Below, piece by piece: positions 34,077 through 43,050 of a stretch of 64,000 bases of DNA. The position numbers were made by a program, and so were the translations under genes. The DNA comes from Nonomuraea jiangxiensis (GTDB lineage: Bacteria; Actinomycetota; Actinomycetes; Streptosporangiales; Streptosporangiaceae), in contig NZ_FNDJ01000009.1 of the NCBI RefSeq assembly GCF_900099965.1, forward strand, positions 321,601 through 385,600, read 5' to 3'. A model generated the notes under the pieces. The model searched no databases and was not told where the DNA came from. It saw nothing but the letters and a program-made list of their open reading frames with translations. How positions within the stretch are numbered: position 1 is the stretch's first letter; every line of letters begins with the position of its first letter.

Positions 34077-34157
34077 CGTTTCCGGCGAAGGCCAGGGGCC
34101 GGTGGCCGGGCCCTGTCACCTGCCCGGCCACCTTCCATGGAATGCCTCGGTGGGGAG

Positions 34158-35360
34158 TCAGCGGTTGTAGGCCAGGCTGTGGATCGGGTGCTCGCCGTCG
34201 GTCTGCAGCCGGTATTCGCGTCCGGACTTGGCGCGGTTGTCGTCGATGACCCGTTCGGACGGGGCCTTCTCGCCGCCCATGACCGCCTCTTGCATCTTCT
34301 CGAAGCGTTCGTGGGCCTCCTGAACGTAGCCGGTGCCCAGGGTGGTGTAGTCGATCTGGGTGGCGATCAGCTCGCGCAGGTAGCCCTTGTTCGGCTCGAA
34401 GGTGACCGGGACGGGCAGTTCGGGGGCGCACACCTGCTCGGGCTCGCGGCCGTCGTGCCGCTTGAACAGCTCGGCGGCCAGCCGCAGGTGCTCCAGCTCC
34501 ATGTTGAGGTGCAGCTCCCAGATGCTCTTCACCTTGGGGTCGGACTCGGTCTCCATGAACGAGTGGTACAGGTAGCACTCGTTGTACTCGTGGTTGAGCA
34601 GCATCTCCCACCAGCTCTCGCCCGGATCGACGAGGGACTCGTAGTGGGTGACGTGCTCCTCCTCGACCATGCCGATCTCCTGGTAGAGCTGGCGGGCGAT
34701 CGGCTCCATGTAGGTGGGGCCGACGTTCATGTAGAAGTTCATGGTCTGCTGCTCGGCCGCCATGATGGTCAGGGCGTGCAGCTTGGAGATCGGCGCGGCG
34801 GAGCTCCTGTCGTAGGGCTCGCGTACGTTGTCGATGGGGTTGCGGTGGTGCAGGTAGGTCGGGCGTCCCGGCATGACCTCGGTGAGCTGGTCGACGACCT
34901 TCTCGGCCTTGCGGCGCTCGATCATCTCGTACAGGTTGGCGTAGCGGTAGAGGTGGTCGAAGTCCTCCAGCACGCCGAACTGGTAGGCCTGCTGCAGGTA
35001 GGGGTCCGGCTCCATGCGCGCCACCCACGCGGTCAGGTCGACCGCGACCTGTTCGTAGGCGAGGGTGGTCTCCAGGACCGAGGCCACGCCAGGCAGCAGC
35101 CAGTTGACCGCTTTCTGCTGCTGGGCCTCGATGTAGCGCACCCGGGCGAGCTGCTGCTTCAGCTCCATGTCGGGGCAGTGGCGGGCGAGGTGGTGGCTGA
35201 AGAAGATCGCCTCGGTCTCGATGCCGTTCATGGTGATGATCCGGCACCTGGTGTACGGGTCCGCGTGATCGGGATCGATGGGCGTGACGTTCAGCTCGCG
35301 CCAGTTGCGCAGTTGCCTGTCCAGCGGGATGCCCCGCTCCTGGAGTGGGTTGAAGGTCAT
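34158..35360 (-). CDS. Large ferritin-like/rubrerythrin-fold protein of unknown function
   Basis: This 400-residue soluble protein is rich in Glu/His/Tyr helices. The paired motifs FDHLYRYANLYEMIE, MVEEEHVTHYESL and NMELEHLRLAAELF show the E-x-x-H spacing of di-iron ferritin-like proteins, repeated in two halves. AAGGAG lies 9 bases before the chosen ATG; upstream in-frame starts lack one. No signal peptide is present. It lies beside formate dehydrogenase and a hemerythrin, fitting an oxygen- or peroxide-handling group. Enzymatic activity is unknown. Confidence 0.7.
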   Translation of the reverse strand: MTFNPLQERGIPLDRQLRNWRELNVTPIDPDHADPYTRCRIITMNGIETEAIFFSHHLARHCPDMELKQQLARVRYIEAQQQKAVNWLLPGVASVLETTLAYEQVAVDLTAWVARMEPDPYLQQAYQFGVLEDFDHLYRYANLYEMIERRKAEKVVDQLTEVMPGRPTYLHHRNPIDNVREPYDRSSAAPISKLHALTIMAAEQQTMNFYMNVGPTYMEPIARQLYQEIGMVEEEHVTHYESLVDPGESWWEMLLNHEYNECYLYHSFMETESDPKVKSIWELHLNMELEHLRLAAELFKRHDGREPEQVCAPELPVPVTFEPNKGYLRELIATQIDYTTLGTGYVQEAHERFEKMQEAVMGGEKAPSERVIDDNRAKSGREYRLQTDGEHPIHSLAYNR

Positions 35361-35543
35361 ATGCCTGCGCTCCTTCGCGCTGATCTCGTACACGTTGTCC
35401 TTTTTGAGGCTTCCCGGGCCGGCCTCTGCGGGCCCCCACTCGATTCCCAGCATTCGGTAAGGAGCAGGGCAGCCTTCGGCCTTCCTGGCGTGCCCCCTCT
35501 TCCGCCGGGTAGCGGCGGGCCGTTACGAGAAGGAGGACTCGCC

Positions 35544-36128
35544 ATGGCTGACAAGGGCACGAGGCCGGAGACGATGGAAGAGACGGACGTCATCGACCTG
35601 CTGATAGCCCAGCACGGGATGATCCGTAACCTGTTCGACGAGGTCGAGCAGGCGCCGGCCGACCGGTGCGGGGAGGCGTTCACCCGGCTGGTACGGCTGC
35701 TGGCGGTGCACGAGACCGCCGAGGAGGAGATCGTCCACCCCTTCGCCCGCCGGAAGATCGACGGCGGGGACGCCATCATCGAAGACCGGCTGGCGGAGGA
35801 GAACCAGGCCAAACAGCTGCTGTCGGAGATGGACGCGGCGGGCCCGGACGCGGCCGACTTCTTCGACAAACTCGCCGTTCTGCGTACCGCGGTGGAGGCC
35901 CACGCCCGCAGCGAGGAGCGGTACGAGTTCCCTCAACTGCGCGCTCACACCAGCGATGCGGAACGCCGGGCCATGGCCGTCGGCGTCAAGGCCGCCGAGG
36001 CCATGGCTCCTACGCATCCGCACCCGGGCACGGAGTCGGCCGCGAAGAACGTCCTGGTGGGCACGCCGGTCGCGATGATGGACCGGGTTCGTGACGTCAT
36101 CCGCCAGGTGATGGGCAAGAAGCCCTGA
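35544..36128 (+). CDS. Hemerythrin HHE domain protein
   Basis: This 194-residue cytoplasmic protein has AAGGAGG just upstream of its ATG. The hemerythrin helices show the ligands: His in LIAQHGMIRNLFDEVE, H-x3-E in LAVHETAEEEIVHPF, and H-x4-E in EAHARSEERYEFPQL. The last 50 residues form a short amphipathic extension. Members bind a di-iron site that senses or handles O2, NO or peroxide. It is divergent from the ferritin-like gene across 183 bp. Confidence 0.9.
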   Translation: MADKGTRPETMEETDVIDLLIAQHGMIRNLFDEVEQAPADRCGEAFTRLVRLLAVHETAEEEIVHPFARRKIDGGDAIIEDRLAEENQAKQLLSEMDAAGPDAADFFDKLAVLRTAVEAHARSEERYEFPQLRAHTSDAERRAMAVGVKAAEAMAPTHPHPGTESAAKNVLVGTPVAMMDRVRDVIRQVMGKKP

Positions 36129-36237
36129 CAGCTCACCCCATGGGTTCATGACACCTTCACCGATCGGCCGAACCGGCAGCACCGCCTCGACGGGGCTTAC
36201 TGTTGGTCGAACAGGTACGGATCGAAGGTAGGTGACC

Positions 36238-37251
36238 ATGGCGGAGATGCTCGCGGCCCGGCTCCACATACCCTCCCGCGAGGTGCGCGTGGAGAAGGTG
36301 CCGTTACCGGAGCCCGGCCCGGGAGAGGTTCGTGTCGAGGTGCGCGCGGCCGGCGTCTGCCTGTCCGACGTGCACCTCGCCGATGGCACCCTCACGCCAC
36401 TCCTGCTGAAGGGTGACGTGGTGACACTCGGTCACGAGGTGGCCGGTGTCGTGGACGCCCTCGGCGCGGGTGTGACCGACTGGGCGGTGGGGGACCGGGT
36501 CCTGTTGCAGGCCGGCGAGGCCGACCGGTTCGGCACCGTCCACACCCGCGGCGTCGACTACGACGGCGGCTACGCCCAGTTGACGCTGGCCACGCCCCAC
36601 TCGATGGTGCCGATCCCCGACAGCCTGCCGTTCGAGCAGGCCTGCATCATTCCCGACGCCGTCTCCACGCCCTGGGCGGCCATTACCGCCACGGCGGCCA
36701 CGCGGCCGGGCGATGCGGCGGCGGTCTGGGGCGTCGGCGGGCTGGGCGCGCACGCGGTGCAGCTTCTGCGCCTCGTCGGCGCGGCCCCGGTGATTGCGAT
36801 CGACCCTCTCCCCGCGGCCAGGAAGCGGGCGCTCGGGCTCGGCGCCGACGCCGCGCTCGACCCGGCCGACCCCGGGCTGCGCGACACCGTCAGGGGACTG
36901 ACGGGAGGTCTCGGGGTGGACGCCTCCTTCGACTTCGCGGGCGTCGGCTCGGTGCGCGAGCAGGCCATGTCGCTGCTCGGCAGGGGCGGGCGGCTGGTCG
37001 TGGTCGGGCTGGCCAACGAGCCGCTGGCCGTGCCGAACGACCTAGCGCTGGCGTACTTCGGGCAGTCCGTGCGTGGCAGCTACGGCTCGCATCCCGAGCA
37101 CCTGCAGCAGCTCGTCAAGCTCGTCGTGCGCGGGCGGCTCGACCTGGCCGCCTCGATCAGCGACGTGCTGCCGCTCGCGGAGGCGCCGGCCGCCCTCGAC
37201 CGGCTGGCCCGCAAAGACGGCGATCCGATCCGCCTGGTCCTGCGTCCCTGA
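36238..37251 (+). CDS. Zinc-dependent alcohol dehydrogenase (MDR family)
   Basis: This 337-residue medium-chain dehydrogenase has the catalytic zinc region AAGVCLSDVHLADG, GHEVAGVVDALG with zinc-ligand His-Glu, and the Rossmann motif VWGVGGLGAHAVQLLRLVGA. An SFDFAGVGSVREQAM block also fits. The four-Cys structural zinc lobe is absent: the region after GDRVLLQAG has no Cys cluster, unlike horse-liver or yeast ADH. A GTG six bases upstream is an alternative start. The substrate is unknown. Confidence 0.88.
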   Translation: MAEMLAARLHIPSREVRVEKVPLPEPGPGEVRVEVRAAGVCLSDVHLADGTLTPLLLKGDVVTLGHEVAGVVDALGAGVTDWAVGDRVLLQAGEADRFGTVHTRGVDYDGGYAQLTLATPHSMVPIPDSLPFEQACIIPDAVSTPWAAITATAATRPGDAAAVWGVGGLGAHAVQLLRLVGAAPVIAIDPLPAARKRALGLGADAALDPADPGLRDTVRGLTGGLGVDASFDFAGVGSVREQAMSLLGRGGRLVVVGLANEPLAVPNDLALAYFGQSVRGSYGSHPEHLQQLVKLVVRGRLDLAASISDVLPLAEAPAALDRLARKDGDPIRLVLRP

Positions 37252-37331
37252 CCGGTGCCGCTGAAGCCCAGCAGGCGGTTCGCGTACCGGCGTCACAACC
37301 ACGTCAACGTCCGATGGACGACAATGGCCGC

Positions 37332-38258
37332 GTGCTACATCTGCGACTGATCAGTCCGGCCGCGCGCACCGACGAGGTGACGACGGTGTTGGAGGAGTGC
37401 CCCGGGATCACCAACATCGTGGTGCTGCCCGGTGCGGCCCGCGAGCCGAAGGGCGACGTGCTCCTGTGCGATGCGGCCAGGGAGTCGGCCAACGAGGTGC
37501 TGAGCAGGCTCAGGTGGCTGAAGGACGAAGGGTCCATCGCCGTCGAGCAGGTCGATCTGGCGCTGTCGAAGGCGGCGGACGACGCGGTGGAGGAGGCGCC
37601 GGGCGAGCCCGATGACGCGGTGGTCTGGGAAGAGCTCTCCCAGAAGGTGCAGGCCGACTCCCGCATGACGTGGGCGTTCCTGGCCTTCCTCGCCATCGCC
37701 ACCCAGATCGCGGGCATCGGCATCCTGCAGAACTCCCCCATCCTGATCGTCGGCGCCATGGTGCTCGGGCCCGAGTTCGGCGCCGTCGCGGCCATCTGCT
37801 TCGGGTTACTGCACCGCCAGTGGCGCCTGATCGCCGGCTCGTTCAAGACGCTGGTCCTCGGGTTCATGGTGGCCATCGCGATCACGTACGCGTGCGCGCT
37901 CGTCTCCGTCTGGCTGGGTTGGATCGACCTCGGCAACCTCACCAGGAACGAGGAGGTCCAGTTCATCGTCAAGCCGGACCGCTGGTCGTTCATCGTGGCG
38001 CTGCTGGCCGGCGCGGCCGGGGTGCTGTCGGTCACGGCGGGAAAGTCGTCGGCGCTGGTCGGTGTGTTCATCTCGGTCACCACGGTCCCGGCGGCCGGTT
38101 ACGTGGCCGTCGCGCTGGCCCTGGCCGACTGGCCAGAGGTCGCCGGCTCGGTCTCGCAGCTCGCGGTCAACATCCTCGGCATGGTGATCGCGGGCACCGC
38201 GACGCTCCTGATCCAGCGGAAGTTCTGGCCCCGGGTGGGACGGCGTTCGTCCCTCTGA
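37332..38258 (+). CDS. DUF389 membrane protein
   Basis: This protein of about 308 residues has a soluble N-terminal 110 residues beginning VLHLRLISPA, typical of actinobacterial DUF389 starts. The DUF389 membrane domain follows, with six helices and the signature LQNSPILIVGAMVLGPEFG. The GTG start lacks a ribosome site. A GACAAT -10-like box ends 6 bases upstream, so the message may be leaderless; an ATG at 37314 is the alternative. Function is unknown; the family is sometimes linked to stress. Confidence 0.85.
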   Translation: MLHLRLISPAARTDEVTTVLEECPGITNIVVLPGAAREPKGDVLLCDAARESANEVLSRLRWLKDEGSIAVEQVDLALSKAADDAVEEAPGEPDDAVVWEELSQKVQADSRMTWAFLAFLAIATQIAGIGILQNSPILIVGAMVLGPEFGAVAAICFGLLHRQWRLIAGSFKTLVLGFMVAIAITYACALVSVWLGWIDLGNLTRNEEVQFIVKPDRWSFIVALLAGAAGVLSVTAGKSSALVGVFISVTTVPAAGYVAVALALADWPEVAGSVSQLAVNILGMVIAGTATLLIQRKFWPRVGRRSSL

Positions 38259-38300
38259 ACGGGAGCCGCGCGGGCGGAATCCAAGAATGATAAAGCCACT

Positions 38301-38328
38301 GCTGAATTAACCCTTGGCTTGATTCAGC
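38301..38328. promoter_or_regulatory. Putative CmtR/ArsR-family operator
   Basis: A 7-bp perfect inverted repeat GCTGAAT-N14-ATTCAGC lies 22 bp before the ArsR-family gene. This long-spaced AT-containing dyad in GC-rich surroundings fits an ArsR/SmtB-type operator controlling the downstream metal-export operon. Confidence 0.6.
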
Positions 38329-38350
38329 GATGGCTGTACCGTCGGGAGGC

Positions 38351-38728
38351 ATGGAGACGCCCAACCCCCACGGTCTCGCGGTGGCGGTGAACGCCGAGGC
38401 GCTGGCCCGGGTCGGCACCGCACTGGCCGACGAGAACCGGCGACGGCTGCTGCTGGAGCTGCTGAACGAACCGGCCTACCCCGCCGACCTCGCCGAGCGG
38501 CTCGGCATGACGCGCGGCAACGTGTCGAACCACCTGGCTTGCCTGCGCGGTTGCGGGCTGGTGCGCACCGTCGCGGTGGGCCGCCGGGTGCGCTACGAGC
38601 TGGCCGACGCCAAGCTCGCACACGCCCTGGCCGAGCTGGCCTCCCTGGTGCTGCTGGTCGACCAGGGCGAGCACACCCCCGAAGGCGAGCACTGCGCACC
38701 CGGCGACTACGCCGAACGCGATGTCTGA
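38351..38728 (+). CDS. cmtR: ArsR/SmtB family metal sensor, CmtR-like (Cd/Pb)
   Basis: This 125-residue winged-helix repressor contains HLACLRGCGLV, with Cys64 and Cys68 in the recognition helix, and a C-terminal Cys115 (GEHCAPG). These correspond to Cys57, Cys61 and Cys102 that bind Cd/Pb in M. tuberculosis CmtR. It overlaps the P-type ATPase gene by 8 bp. GGGAGG is only one base before this ATG, and an upstream ATG at 38330 sits inside the operator. Metal binding would release the repressor from 38301-38328. Confidence 0.85.
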   Translation: METPNPHGLAVAVNAEALARVGTALADENRRRLLLELLNEPAYPADLAERLGMTRGNVSNHLACLRGCGLVRTVAVGRRVRYELADAKLAHALAELASLVLLVDQGEHTPEGEHCAPGDYAERDV

Positions 38729-40799
38729 CGCCTGCTGCGCCCCTGACGCGCCCACCGCCGCACCGGAGACCGGGGCGGCCCCGCCGGCCGCGATCTGGCA
38801 GGTGCCCGAACTCCGGCTGGCGGCCCTGTCGGGAGCGCTCCTGCTCGCGGGTCTCCTGTCCCCCGGCCTCTGGGGCACCGGGCTGGAGCTGGCCGCCCTG
38901 CTCACTGGCGCGGCCGCGTTCGTCCCCGGCACCCTGCGCGCGCTGCGGCGCGGCAGGCTCGGCGTCGGCCTGCTGATGACGATCGCCGCCGCCGGCGCGG
39001 TGGCCCTGGGCGAGTACGGCGAGGCCGCCACGCTGGCGTTCCTGTTCGCCATCGCGGAAGGGCTCGAAGGCCACGCCGTGGCCCGCACCCGGCACGGCCT
39101 GCGCGCCCTGCTGGACCTGGTGCCTCCCACCGCCCGCGTGCTGCTCCCCGGCGGCACCGAGTCCGAGGTTGCCGTCGCCGGCCTGCGCGTCGGCGACGTG
39201 CTGACGGTACGGCCCGGGGAGAGGATCGCCACCGACGGCGTGGTCACCTCCGGCCGCAGCGCGCTCGACACCTCGGTCGTCACCGGCGAGTCGGTACCGG
39301 TCGAGGCCGGCCCCGGCACGGACGTCTTCGCCGGCACGGTCAACGGCGCCGGAGCGCTGGAGATCACCGTCACCGCCACCGCACGCGACAACTCGCTGGC
39401 CCGGCTGGTCCACATCGTGCACGAGGCCCAGGAACGCAAGGGCGCCGGCCAGCGCCTGGCCGAGCGCTTCGCCCGCCCGCTGGTGCCGGGCGTGCTGGTG
39501 CTCGCCGCGCTGATCGCCGCCGCCGGCAGCCTGCTGGACGACCCCGGCGTATGGATCGAGCGCGCGCTGGTGGTCCTGGTCGCCGCCGCCCCGTGCGCGT
39601 TCGCCCTGTCCGTACCGGTCGCCGTGGTCGCCGCGATCGGCGCCGCCTCCAAGGCCGGCGTACTGATCAAGGGCGGCGCCGCGGTCGAGGCGCTGGGCAA
39701 GGTCAAGATCGTCGCGCTGGACAAGACGGGCACCCTGACCCGCAACGAACCCGCCGTCATCGACGTCGTGCCCGCCCCCGGCAACGACCGCGACCAGGTC
39801 CTGGCGGTGGCCGCCGCCCTGGAGGCACGCAGCGAGCACCCCCTCGCCGCGGCCGTCCTGGCCGCCTGCCCGGCTCCCGAGGCGGCCGGCGGGGTCGAGG
39901 CCGTGCCCGGCAACGGGTTACGCGGGACCATCGGCGGTCGTCCCGCCCGGCTGGGCAAGCCCGGCTTCGTCGACCCCGGCCCGCTCGTCTCCGAGGTGAC
40001 CAGGTTGCAGGACGCCGGCGCCACCGTGGTCCTCGTCGAACACGACGGCACCCTGCTCGGCGCGGTCGCCGTACGCGACGAGATCCGCCCCGCGGCGGCC
40101 GAGGCGGTGGCCCGGCTCACGCGGCAGGGTGTCGAGGTGGTCATGCTCACCGGCGACAACGCCCGTACCGCCGCCGCGATCGCCACCGCCGCGGGCATCA
40201 CCGACGTGCGCGCCGAACTGCTGCCCGCCGACAAGGCCCGCATCGTCACCGAGCTCAAAGCCCGCGGCGCGGTGGCCATGGTCGGCGACGGCATCAACGA
40301 CGCCCCCGCCCTGGCCACCGCCGAGGCCGGCATCGCGATGGGCGTCATGGGCAGCGACGTGGCCATCGAGGCCGCCGACGTCGCGCTCATGGGCGAGGAC
40401 CTGCGCCGGGTGCCCGACGCCATCGCCCACACCCGCGCCGCCCGCGCCATCTTCACCCAGAACCTGCTGCTGTCCGGCGGCATCCTCATCACCCTCGTCC
40501 CGCTGGCCGCCACCGGGGTCCTCGGCCTGGCCGCCGTGGTGGCGGCGCACGAACTGGCCGAGGTCCTGGTCATCGCCAACGGCATCCGCGCCGGCCGCCG
40601 CACCCGCCTGCCCCACCACGCCGCGCCGCACGCCACCACCCGCGCGCACGACGCAGCCGCCCTCCGGCGGCCGGCGGGCAGAACGCTCCTGCCCGTCACC
40701 ATCGGCGCCACCGTTCAGAACGAGACCGGCCGGACCGGCGGAACCTGCGGCTGCGCGGACGGAAGCTGCCGCGCACCGGCCGCCGGGGAGTCGCGATGA
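38721..40799 (+). CDS. Heavy-metal P1B-type ATPase, CtpG-like cation exporter
   Basis: This 692-residue pump has the phosphorylation motif DKTGTLT, the actuator TGESVPV, the hinge GDGINDAP and the membrane metal motif AAPCAF. The last is an APC variant rather than CPC. N-terminal SDACCAPD and C-terminal CGCADGSC are Cys clusters suited to soft metals. There is no HMA domain. Paired with the CmtR-like sensor it most likely exports Cd2+, Pb2+ or Zn2+, as suggested for mycobacterial CtpG. The next gene starts inside its stop codon (ATGA). Confidence 0.9.
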   Translation: MSDACCAPDAPTAAPETGAAPPAAIWQVPELRLAALSGALLLAGLLSPGLWGTGLELAALLTGAAAFVPGTLRALRRGRLGVGLLMTIAAAGAVALGEYGEAATLAFLFAIAEGLEGHAVARTRHGLRALLDLVPPTARVLLPGGTESEVAVAGLRVGDVLTVRPGERIATDGVVTSGRSALDTSVVTGESVPVEAGPGTDVFAGTVNGAGALEITVTATARDNSLARLVHIVHEAQERKGAGQRLAERFARPLVPGVLVLAALIAAAGSLLDDPGVWIERALVVLVAAAPCAFALSVPVAVVAAIGAASKAGVLIKGGAAVEALGKVKIVALDKTGTLTRNEPAVIDVVPAPGNDRDQVLAVAAALEARSEHPLAAAVLAACPAPEAAGGVEAVPGNGLRGTIGGRPARLGKPGFVDPGPLVSEVTRLQDAGATVVLVEHDGTLLGAVAVRDEIRPAAAEAVARLTRQGVEVVMLTGDNARTAAAIATAAGITDVRAELLPADKARIVTELKARGAVAMVGDGINDAPALATAEAGIAMGVMGSDVAIEAADVALMGEDLRRVPDAIAHTRAARAIFTQNLLLSGGILITLVPLAATGVLGLAAVVAAHELAEVLVIANGIRAGRRTRLPHHAAPHATTRAHDAAALRRPAGRTLLPVTIGATVQNETGRTGGTCGCADGSCRAPAAGESR

Positions 40800-41149
40800 T
40801 CGGCCGCCCGATGCCCGCCCCGGTACGCACCGCCTTGCGTGCGGAGATGCGCGCCGCCCGTACCGCGACGGACAACGTGGCCCGCTGGCGGCACCTCGAA
40901 CGGGCGCACATTCTCTCCCAGCCCTGGCCCTGGCCGCACACCGCCAACCACATCGCCATGTTCGCCCTGGCCGTGCGTCAGCGTGACCGGCGCGAGGCGT
41001 TCGGCCAGGTCGTCCGCATCATCGTGGCCGCGCCCGGCTCCGCGCTCGGCCGCTACCCCGAGGGCAACACCGGCCGCGCCCGCGTCGGTCTCACCCAGCC
41101 GATGCCGCTGCCCGACGACCTGGCCGCCCTGCTCCAGACCACCAGGTGA
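40796..41149 (+). CDS. DUF3703 domain protein
   Basis: This 117-residue protein has the DUF3703 signature ERAHILSQPWPWPHTANHIAM, rich in His and Trp, and KF-like end GNTGRARVGLTQPMPLP. DUF3703 genes commonly sit beside metal-resistance genes and here the gene is translationally coupled (ATGA) to the P1B-ATPase. A periplasmic or cytosolic accessory role in metal handling is inferred; no signal peptide is visible. Confidence 0.85.
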   Translation: MIGRPMPAPVRTALRAEMRAARTATDNVARWRHLERAHILSQPWPWPHTANHIAMFALAVRQRDRREAFGQVVRIIVAAPGSALGRYPEGNTGRARVGLTQPMPLPDDLAALLQTTR

Positions 41150-41401
41150 TCGCCGGCGAATGTCGTGAACCCTCGTCGGGTGCCCGGGCGTCCGCACCGG
41201 CCAGGATCGTCGGCGGCCGCTTACCTGTCGGGATCGAGGACGTACACGAGGGACGCCCGGACCGCCGCTGAGGGAGCTCCCGCGGCGACGGCCAGGAGCG
41301 CGGCGCGCACCGCGGGGCGCCCCCGGTTTCCCGCCGCCGCGGCGGCTCCCTCCATCCGCTCGACGATCCGCTTCTCCATGTCCTCGCGGACGGTCAAGTA
41401 G
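41150..41401. other. Stretch without a confident gene
   Basis: On the minus strand a frame of about 50 codons (EKRIVERMEGAAAAAGNRGR... ending SLVYVLDPDR) has coding-like bias but no recognised family or ribosome site. The plus strand shows nothing convincing. It may be debris associated with the following VOC fragment. Confidence 0.3.
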
Positions 41402-41578
41402 AGACCGAGCTTCGGCGGTTTCTACGCCGTCGACAGCGTGGACGCCTTCCGGCAGTCGCATCCGGAGCTCGACTGGCAGGGCGAGATCGAGGTGCCGGGT
41501 GGCAAGGGTGCGACCTTCCTGGACCCGGACGGCAACCCTGTTCACCTGTTCGACCAGAGCACCGCCGGACCCGAATAG
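41402..41578 (+). pseudogene. VOC/glyoxalase family protein, C-terminal fragment
   Basis: Fifty-eight codons give FGGFYAVDSVDAFRQSHPEL and then IEVPGGKGATFLDPDGNPVHLFD, the last beta-strands of a vicinal-oxygen-chelate protein ending in the usual DPDGN-x-HLF motif. A TAG directly precedes the homologous part, and no start is available. The N-terminal half is lost. Confidence 0.65.
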
Positions 41579-41699
41579 CGCCGACTTCGCCTGATTCAGG
41601 CAAGGTTCATGCTGCCGGTGATCTTTCGGAGGGTGAAAGGCACTGGGGGGACACAGCGCCTCTCTAACCTGCGGCGGGTTGTTCACCTACGGAGGATTC

Positions 41700-42902
41700 A
41701 TGATCACTCGCGCCCGCGTGGGCATCTTACTCGCCGCCGCCTTCGCCACGGTCTTCACCAGCGCCGTCGTCCCCGCCGCGGTCCTGGCTCAGCAGTCGAA
41801 CCAGGCCGAGACGTCGGCGAGTGCCACCACGCACTCCGGCAAGATCCGGATGAACGAGATCCAGTTCATGGGCGCCCACAACGCGTTCCATCGTGAGATG
41901 CAGGGCGCCGAGCTGGTCGAGTCGCTCAAGATCGACCCCGGTTACCCGTCGTGGGGGTTCTACTCACACGCCTCCATCGACACCCTCCTTGGCCGGCAGA
42001 ACGTTCGCGCCCTCGAATTCGACCTGCTGCCCGACCCCGACGGCGGCCTCTACCGGCATCCGCTCGCCCGCAAGCAGGCCGGACTCGGCCCGATCGAGGA
42101 CCCGGCCATGGCCGCTCCCGGCATGAAGGTCATGCACGTCGCCGACCAGGACTACAACTCCACCTGCCGTACTCTGGTGCTCTGCCTCCAGCAGGTGAAG
42201 ACCTGGTCGAAGGCTCACCCCGAGCACGTGCCGGTCATCCTGCAGCTGGAGCTCAAGCAGACCGACGACCGCTGGGAGCGGCTGGGTGGCGCGGTCAGCC
42301 CGCCCTGGGACCGCGCGCTGCTGGACGGCATCGACCAGGAGATCCGCTCGGTGTTCTCCGAGTCGCAGCTGATCACCGCCGACGACCTGCGCCGGCCCGG
42401 TCTGACGCTGGAGCAGTCGATCCTCAAGTACGGCTGGCCGGACCTCGACTGGGCGCGCGGCAAGGTGATGTTCTTCTTCGACAACGGCGGCCCCGGCACG
42501 ATTCGCGACATGTACCTCGACGGACACCCCAGCCTCCAGGGCCGCGCGGTCTTCACCCGAGGCAACCCCGGCGACGCCGACGCTGCGATCACTATGGTGA
42601 ACGACCCGCGCGGCGGTAACGAGGCGACCATCCGGGACCTGGTCAAGCGCGGCTACATCGTCCGCACCCGCTCGGACGAGCCGCTCAAGACGATCACCGA
42701 GAAGGACTTCGCCCGGGTCCAGACCGCCCTGGCCAGCGGCGCCCAGATGGTGACGACCGACTTCCCCAGCGTCGGCATGACCGCCCGCTACGACAGCGAC
42801 TTCGTGGCCGAACTCCCCGACGGCGGCCCGGTCCGCTGCAACCCGGTGGCCGCGCCGCGCGGCTGCCACGACGACAAGCTGGAGCCCTCGTACTCCCGAT
42901 GA
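41700..42902 (+). CDS. Secreted Ca2+-dependent phosphatidylinositol-specific phospholipase C (PI-PLC1-like)
   Basis: This 400-residue exported protein has a signal peptide (ARVGILLAAAFATVFTSAVV ... AVLAQ) and a PI-PLC catalytic core. FMGAHNAFHR and VMHVADQDYNSTC supply the two catalytic histidines with neighbouring acidic residues. Streptomyces homologues are Ca2+-dependent enzymes cleaving phosphatidylinositol to cyclic inositol phosphate. GGAGG lies 4 bases before the ATG. A terminator hairpin follows. The gene is monocistronic. Confidence 0.85.
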   Translation: MITRARVGILLAAAFATVFTSAVVPAAVLAQQSNQAETSASATTHSGKIRMNEIQFMGAHNAFHREMQGAELVESLKIDPGYPSWGFYSHASIDTLLGRQNVRALEFDLLPDPDGGLYRHPLARKQAGLGPIEDPAMAAPGMKVMHVADQDYNSTCRTLVLCLQQVKTWSKAHPEHVPVILQLELKQTDDRWERLGGAVSPPWDRALLDGIDQEIRSVFSESQLITADDLRRPGLTLEQSILKYGWPDLDWARGKVMFFFDNGGPGTIRDMYLDGHPSLQGRAVFTRGNPGDADAAITMVNDPRGGNEATIRDLVKRGYIVRTRSDEPLKTITEKDFARVQTALASGAQMVTTDFPSVGMTARYDSDFVAELPDGGPVRCNPVAAPRGCHDDKLEPSYSR

Positions 42903-42914
42903 GAGCAGTCTGAA

Positions 42915-42946
42915 CGGGCGGCCCTCCACGAGCGGACGGCCGCCCG
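42915..42946 (+). terminator. Terminator hairpin after the PI-PLC gene
   Basis: CGGGCGGCC pairs with GGCCGCCCG across a 14-base loop, 12 bp after the stop codon. Confidence 0.6.
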
Positions 42947-43050
42947 AGCGGGAGCCGTTCCGCCTGCTCCGCTGAACCAGAGGGCGGGCCGGTCGTGAAA
43001 TTTTCGGCCACAGGAAGCTGCGGATCGGCGGGTGCGCGCGTTCATTGGGC

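Noticed and set aside
34137..35543. Long plus-strand frame in front of the hemerythrin gene
   Set aside because: It is antisense to the ferritin-like gene; the hemerythrin domain begins exactly at the ATG of 35544 with its own AAGGAGG.
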